From Chryseobacterium taeanense (lineage in GTDB: Bacteria > Bacteroidota > Bacteroidia > Flavobacteriales > Weeksellaceae): a stretch of DNA of 64,000 bases. A program made the position numbers and the translations under genes. The stretch's first letter is position 1. Each line of letters starts with the position of its first letter. Shown piece after piece: positions 60,552 to 64,000 of this stretch. Below the pieces are notes generated by a model. It saw only the letters and a list, made by a program, of their open reading frames with translations, ran no database searches and was not told the origin of the DNA. The stretch covers positions 310,001-374,000 of the forward strand of contig NZ_FNDW01000001.1 in assembly GCF_900099685.1 (NCBI RefSeq). Direction: 5' to 3'.

Positions 60552-60866
60552 GTCCAAAACACATCCCGCACCGTCCCCCAAAAGTCCCGCGACGTTATTC
60601 ATACCTCCAATGGCATAATCTATCCCTCCGGATACGTTATACAACCTGTCCGCACCCGTAAAAGATAGGTCAGGACAGATAAAAGACTGCTTCGGATCAT
60701 TATGTGACGTCTCCGGAACGGTTCAACAGATCGCTGTACCATTGAACAACGTCTTCGGATGATTAAACAACGTTTCCTGATCTTTGTGGGACGTATTGAG
60801 AACACTGAACAACGTCGCCGGATGATTGAAGAACGGCTCCGAACCATTGTACAACCCGGTGAAACC
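60552..60866. repeat. Fifteen degenerate tandem repeats of exactly 21 bp
   Basis: The region divides without gaps into 15 units of 21 bp. The best-conserved units are 60741-60761 (ATTGAACAACGTCTTCGGAT plus G), 60762-60782, 60804-60824 and 60825-60845. An approximate consensus is ATT-N-AACAACGTCTCCGGA. Units towards 60552 are more degenerate but keep the length exactly. The array is G+C-rich against its surroundings. Any frame encodes heptads, but plus-strand frames are broken by stops, so it is probably not coding. Confidence 0.85.
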
Positions 60867-60875
60867 ATAAAAATA

Positions 60876-60896
60876 CCCCTCCATACAATGGAAGGG
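60876..60896 (-). terminator. Terminator of the minus-strand gene at 60916
   Basis: The stem CCCCTCCAT (60876-60884) with ATGGAAGGG (60888-60896) has one mismatch and an ACA loop. Read on the minus strand it is followed by TATTTTTAT. It lies 20 nt past the stop codon and separates the gene from the 21-bp repeats. Confidence 0.75.
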
Positions 60897-60915
60897 TAGT
60901 AGAAAATGTTACCGT

Positions 60916-61404
60916 TTACTTTTTTTCTTCAGGGGGAGCCGTTGAGGTAGAATTTTTTACGAAAAACTGTTTCAGGTCTTTGTATTTGTCTTCAAATCCC
61001 GGAGACGCTGTTCCCGCTTTATAAGTAGCGTACGAATAATCTACCAGCGCCGACTGATAATTGTCGAAATCATGCAGCGTTTTTGCATTGTTAAGCCTTG
61101 TGATAATGCTTTCCAGCCTGCTTATCAGTGTTTCCATACTGTTGCGTGAGCTGTGGTCTTTGTTGAACTCGTTCCAGTCGACTTCCGGAGAACTCAGGTT
61201 CGGCTGGCTCTGGTTGTAGTCGTGGACTTTGTTTACAAAGAGCTTGTTTTGCTCGTTGATGCTGCCGTAACGTTTACGGTCTTCCGGTGAAAGGTTGATG
61301 GTAATTTCAGCAAGTGCTGATTCCAATGCCGCGATGGCATCCTGTGCCGCAGTGATCTTCGTACTGCTCAAATGGGTAGCGTTCAAATTTGTTAATCCCA
61401 TCAT
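60916..61404 (-). CDS. Unknown helical protein
   Basis: A 162-residue, probably all-helical soluble protein without signal peptide. Heptad-like stretches (AAQDAIAALESALAEI and METLISRLESIITRLNNAKT) suggest coiled coils. The C-terminus is a flexible tail, STSTAPPEEKK. No family is recognised. Codon use and G+C look closer to the core genome than those of the island genes just downstream. It stands alone with its own terminator and is followed by the 21-bp repeat array. Confidence 0.65.
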   Translation of the reverse strand: MMGLTNLNATHLSSTKITAAQDAIAALESALAEITINLSPEDRKRYGSINEQNKLFVNKVHDYNQSQPNLSSPEVDWNEFNKDHSSRNSMETLISRLESIITRLNNAKTLHDFDNYQSALVDYSYATYKAGTASPGFEDKYKDLKQFFVKNSTSTAPPEEKK

Positions 61405-61618
61405 TTTTGATTTTAAAGTTAATACTATGATTTGTATATAAAATCTTGTGTTTTTTAAGAGAAAACTAAGATAAGGAAAATTTTAAAAGCTGCTTAAAAA
61501 ATTAATACCTCCATAGCGGAAATTTGAATATGATGAGAATACCTTGCAGATTGTAAGTCTCAAAAGTGATAATTCTCCAGTCTTCTATTAAAGGGATATT
61601 GTGCCGGAGTTACCAAAG

Positions 61619-61672
61619 AAAAGATTGTGATGCCCGGGTAGCTTAAATCCTAGGCACCGGGCTAAAATCTTA
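61619..61672 (-). terminator. Probable terminator after the barstar gene
   Basis: GCCCGG (61632-61637) pairs with CCGGGC (61657-61662), and outer AAGATT/AATCTT segments also pair. On the minus strand a T-rich tract follows. It lies just downstream of the barstar stop. The rest of the gap (61405-61618) shows nothing I recognise. Confidence 0.55.
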
Positions 61673-61683
61673 ATTACAGAAAT

Positions 61684-61965
61684 TTATTCCTCATATTGCT
61701 CAAGGAAATACGTAAATGTAAATCCTTTTACCTCATCTTCAGCATCCTCAAGAGTAGTTAGAAGATCTTCAAAAATTTCGAGCTGATCGACGGTCATATT
61801 GACAAATTCCAGGTGAAGCGGCATTTCGAGTCCGCCTGTAATGATGTCCGAAAGAGCATCCAGATTCTCACCGAAATGTTCCGGTAGTGGCAGCTTACTT
61901 TTTAGTTGTGCATAGAAATCTTCATAATCTCCTATGTCTGTAAAATCGATATATATTGTTTTCAT
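61684..61965 (-). CDS. Barstar-family ribonuclease inhibitor
   Basis: A 93-residue acidic protein of the barstar family. The barnase-binding helix is clear: PEHFGENLDALSDIITGG, with Asp36 and Asp40 matching Asp35 and Asp39 of barstar; the Trp between them is Ser here. The N-terminal strand KTIYIDFTDI and a Glu-rich C-terminal part also fit. It should bind and block the barnase-like enzyme encoded two genes upstream in the cytoplasm. Its start codon overlaps the stop of the metalloprotease gene (ATGA), so the operon is translationally coupled. Confidence 0.88.
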   Translation of the reverse strand: MKTIYIDFTDIGDYEDFYAQLKSKLPLPEHFGENLDALSDIITGGLEMPLHLEFVNMTVDQLEIFEDLLTTLEDAEDEVKGFTFTYFLEQYEE

Positions 61966-62576
61966 ATTGAACTGAATTTCCAGTTTTTTTTAATTAAAGC
62001 CTGTTTACACTTTTCACAGAAGCCTGTTTCTTCATCAGTAGGATTTTTGCCTTCTGCACTTCTCATAAAGCATTTTTTGGAAGGACAATGCTTAAGACCT
62101 TGCGTGTGACCAAGTTCATGAACGGCAATTTTGAAAAACTGGTCATGAGTATTTTTTTTATCTAATCTGAAACTTGATGCAATACATGCATTTCCTGGTC
62201 TGAAACCTAAACCCATTATTCCAAAATCTTTCACGTTACCTTTTGTAGCGCTGATGTCTTTTGAGGTTAAGCCAATAGTAACAAAACCTTCCTTTGTGTT
62301 TTTGCTTAAAAATGAAATCAGAGCGTCTGCCCTGTAGCGGTTTCTGGGTTTGTAATAAGTATTTTCAGGAATATCAATAGGATCCAGAGTTTTTACTTTG
62401 GGATAAATTTTTCTGATTTCTTTTGCTACAAATTCCACGCTTTCAGATTGAACACCTTTAAAAGGCTGAATCAAAATAGTAATTGCTTTTTCTTCCTCTA
62501 TCATTTTCTGTTTTTTTTCAGAACATGAAAAAAGGAGAATGAAAATAATAATGAAATAAAAACTATTGCTTCTCAA
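61962..62576 (-). CDS. Archaemetzincin-like zinc protease lipoprotein
   Basis: The open frame reaches 62654, but the first 26 codons overlap the barnase gene and do not form a signal. I prefer the TTG at 62576, which gives a short lipoprotein signal (FYFIIIFILLFSC). The protein is about 204 residues. The catalytic motif is HELGHTQGLKH, exactly HExxHxxGxxH, followed by CPSKKCFM (the Cx4CxM of archaemetzincins) and FCEKCKQ. It would be a zinc metalloprotease anchored in the cell envelope. It sits between barnase and barstar genes and overlaps both. The start codon is uncertain. Confidence 0.75.
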   Translation of the reverse strand: MRSNSFYFIIIFILLFSCSEKKQKMIEEEKAITILIQPFKGVQSESVEFVAKEIRKIYPKVKTLDPIDIPENTYYKPRNRYRADALISFLSKNTKEGFVTIGLTSKDISATKGNVKDFGIMGLGFRPGNACIASSFRLDKKNTHDQFFKIAVHELGHTQGLKHCPSKKCFMRSAEGKNPTDEETGFCEKCKQALIKKNWKFSSI

Positions 62577-63066
62577 AACTTTTATAATGGGTCTTCGTAA
62601 GATACACCTCACCGTTTTCTGTAAATACGATACGGTCGCCATTTCTGCTACCACAATGATAATTTACATCTGCTTCAAAATAAGACTGTCCTTCAGGCAG
62701 CACTTTTTCACGGTTACCGAACCTGTCGCCGCCAATTGCTTTTCCAGGAAGCACTTCACAAAGATTACCTTTTGAAGGATCCCAGCCCAGTTTTCTGGCT
62801 TCATTTTTAGTGATATAATAATCCGGGAGTTTGTGGTTCTGCTTTACAAAACCGATCACGGTCTTTTCTTCCGTAAGCTTATCAATCGATTGCTGCTGAG
62901 CAGAAGGAATATCTTCTGATAATGGCTGAGCACTACTGTATTCCACAACAGGCTTGGAGCTGTCCGTTTTTTGATCTGCGATGAAATTTTTATAAACATA
63001 CATTGCAGACATTCCGAAAAGAAGTCCGAGGCAAATGAAAAAAAGAGATCTTATTTTACTATTCAT
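62563..63066 (-). CDS. Barnase-type guanyl ribonuclease with N-terminal membrane/signal segment
   Basis: I choose the Met at 63066 (167 residues); the frame extends nine residues further. Residues about 5-25 form a hydrophobic export or anchor segment, and about 30-68 a linker. The barnase domain spans about 70-167 and follows the Bacillus enzyme closely: KLPDYYITKNEARKLGW, SKGNLCEVLPGKAIGGD, EADVNYHCGSRNGDRIVF and THYKSF. The active residues of barnase (Lys27, Glu73, Arg83, Arg87, His102) correspond to Lys87, Glu131, Arg141, Arg145 and His160, with matching spacing from Glu to His. It cleaves RNA after guanosine; export implies action outside the producer. Confidence 0.9.
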   Translation of the reverse strand: MNSKIRSLFFICLGLLFGMSAMYVYKNFIADQKTDSSKPVVEYSSAQPLSEDIPSAQQQSIDKLTEEKTVIGFVKQNHKLPDYYITKNEARKLGWDPSKGNLCEVLPGKAIGGDRFGNREKVLPEGQSYFEADVNYHCGSRNGDRIVFTENGEVYLTKTHYKSFEKQ

Positions 63067-63166
63067 AAATATTAAATAGGTGTGAATTATCAATTAATTT
63101 GTAGTGAATCGTCAATTGTAAAAGTTGGATTATAAAATTCACAATTGACGATTCATTTATTCACAT

Positions 63167-63958
63167 TTACCCTCTCCATTCTTCCGGGACATCGCAGATC
63201 GGAATGGGAACCATTTTATGTTTTGCGGCTTTGTGCATTCTGTCGAAGATCATGAAAACCTCTTTGTCGCGTCCTTCATAGTCTTCAACGGCTTTCGTTC
63301 CGTATTCTTTCTGAATTTTTTCCAGCTCGGGATAAGTGGCTCCGATCTGATCTTCATCAGTTCTGTCGGCATCCCAGAGCCCGTCGGTTGGTATGGCATT
63401 CTGAATGCTTTCGATTAAATTTAAAGCTCTTGCCAGCTCATAAACTTCTGTTTTATAAAGATCGGCAATGGGTGAAACATCGACACCGCCGTCACCATAT
63501 TTTGTATAAAATCCGATTCCGAAGTCTTCTACTTTGTTTCCGGTACCACACACCAGCAATCCGTGGAGTTGTCCGAAATAATAAAGGGTCAGCATTCTGA
63601 AGCGGGATCTTGTATTAGCCAATGCCAGGTTATTGCTCCATCTGCCTTCTACATGATCCTCCACTGTTTCTTCAAAGCTTTCAAAAACGGTAGTCAGGTT
63701 GATGGTTTTTGTCTGCACATTCGGGAATCTGTTTTTCAGATCTGCCATATGATCCTGTGCGCGGTTTACCTGGTCTTCTTTCTGACGGATCGGCATTTCT
63801 ATAAGTAAAACTTCCAGTCCTGTCATGGCACAAAGCGTAGAAACCACTCCTGAATCCACACCTCCTGATACTCCGATGACATATCCTTTTACATTAGCTT
63901 TTACGGCGTAATCTTTAAGCCAGTTGACAATATGATCTATTACTTTTTGTGTCTGCAT
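63167..63958 (-). CDS. nadE: NH3-dependent NAD synthetase NadE
   Basis: A 263-residue enzyme of the N-type ATP pyrophosphatase family. The P-loop is IGVSGGVDSGVVST (about 28-41). NTRSRFRMLTLYYFGQ, LVCGTGNKVEDFGIGFYTKYGDGGVDVSPI (read as two adjacent signatures) and YELARALN are diagnostic. It makes NAD from deamido-NAD in the cytoplasm. The length fits the ammonia-dependent form without a glutaminase domain. This is a core gene; it is in the same orientation as the barnase operon, whose first gene starts about 100 nt downstream of its stop. Confidence 0.95.
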   Translation of the reverse strand: MQTQKVIDHIVNWLKDYAVKANVKGYVIGVSGGVDSGVVSTLCAMTGLEVLLIEMPIRQKEDQVNRAQDHMADLKNRFPNVQTKTINLTTVFESFEETVEDHVEGRWSNNLALANTRSRFRMLTLYYFGQLHGLLVCGTGNKVEDFGIGFYTKYGDGGVDVSPIADLYKTEVYELARALNLIESIQNAIPTDGLWDADRTDEDQIGATYPELEKIQKEYGTKAVEDYEGRDKEVFMIFDRMHKAAKHKMVPIPICDVPEEWRG

Positions 63959-64000
63959 TGTTTATATTTTTAACCTGTTTTAGATAAGAATGTTCAAAAT

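Larger units (their letters stand above)
60377..60915. other. Gene-free region with 21-bp tandem repeats and a terminator
   Basis: The first 175 nt are AT-rich with no recognisable content. The repeat array (60552-60866) and a terminator for the minus-strand gene (60876-60896) follow. Confidence 0.7.

Noticed and set aside
60552..60866. CRISPR array
   Set aside because: Units are contiguous 21-bp repeats without spacers, and no cas gene is present.
60620..60868. 82-residue minus-strand open frame across the 21-bp repeats
   Set aside because: It is an Arg/Ser-rich translation of the repeat itself; a 21-bp period gives heptads in every frame. It has no start context, and the array's other units contain stops.
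62577..62654. N-terminal extension of the metalloprotease inside the barnase gene
   Set aside because: The extension is in the wrong frame of a well-conserved barnase coding region and has no signal-like character; the TTG at 62576 leads straight into a lipoprotein signal.

Overview
The window is a chromosomal segment of a Bacteroidota bacterium, most likely a flavobacterium close to Chryseobacterium (family Weeksellaceae). This rests on AT-rich intergenic DNA, Bacteroidota-type promoters (TTTG about 20 nt upstream of TAnnTTTG), a protein with a type IX secretion C-terminal sorting domain, a SusC/SusD pair, and a Bacteroidota-specific (subtype iii) type VI secretion system. The genus is inferred from overall protein character, not from a marker gene.

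Layout. (1) 1-4.8 kb: a small lipoprotein and a 1259-residue, internally duplicated T9SS cargo adhesin. (2) 5.0-24.9 kb: a T6SSiii locus. It starts with a PKD-fold membrane protein and a lipoprotein with a catalytically dead NlpC/P60 fold. It continues with TssG, TssN, TssK, TssO, TssP, an unknown protein, TssE, another unknown protein, TssF, TssB and TssC, and ends at a strong terminator. A payload section follows: three Hcp/TssD paralogues, two LysM proteins, a PAAR-like DUF4280 protein, a probable two-enzyme peptidoglycan effector and its likely lipoprotein immunity protein. ClpV (TssH), VgrG (TssI) and TssR are not in the window. (3) 25.0-28.0 kb: a large VIT/VWA/TPR/DUF2135 exported protein.

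(4) 28.2-56.5 kb: a pectin utilisation locus. Outside the cytoplasm it encodes SusC/SusD, pectate lyases PL10 and PL1, polygalacturonase GH28, two CE8 pectin methylesterases, two CE12 acetylesterases, GH43, GH105, an alpha/beta esterase and KdgF. Inside the cell it encodes both routes from galacturonate to 2-keto-3-deoxygluconate: KduI-KduD for unsaturated uronate, and ExuT-UxaC-UxaB-UxaA for galacturonate. KdgK and KdgA then yield pyruvate and glyceraldehyde-3-phosphate. Four copies of one palindrome (consensus TGCAATCGRTTRC) lie ahead of the four transcription units and look like operators of a LacI-type regulator encoded elsewhere. Several intergenic gaps of the uronate genes carry short dispersed repeats.

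(5) 56.9-64.0 kb: an accessory stretch with a membrane-anchored cysteine phosphatase, several unrecognised small genes, a 141-bp palindromic element, an overlapping two-gene soluble/membrane module, fifteen exact-length 21-bp degenerate tandem repeats, a coupled barnase-archaemetzincin-barstar operon, and NAD synthetase nadE.

Strongest leads: the bifunctional effector and immunity pair, a LysM/PAAR-like reading frame split at an A7 run, the dead NlpC/P60 lipoprotein, the 21-bp repeat array, the barnase operon with an inserted metalloprotease, and the four-site pectin regulon. No RNA genes, insertion sequences or CRISPR arrays were seen.
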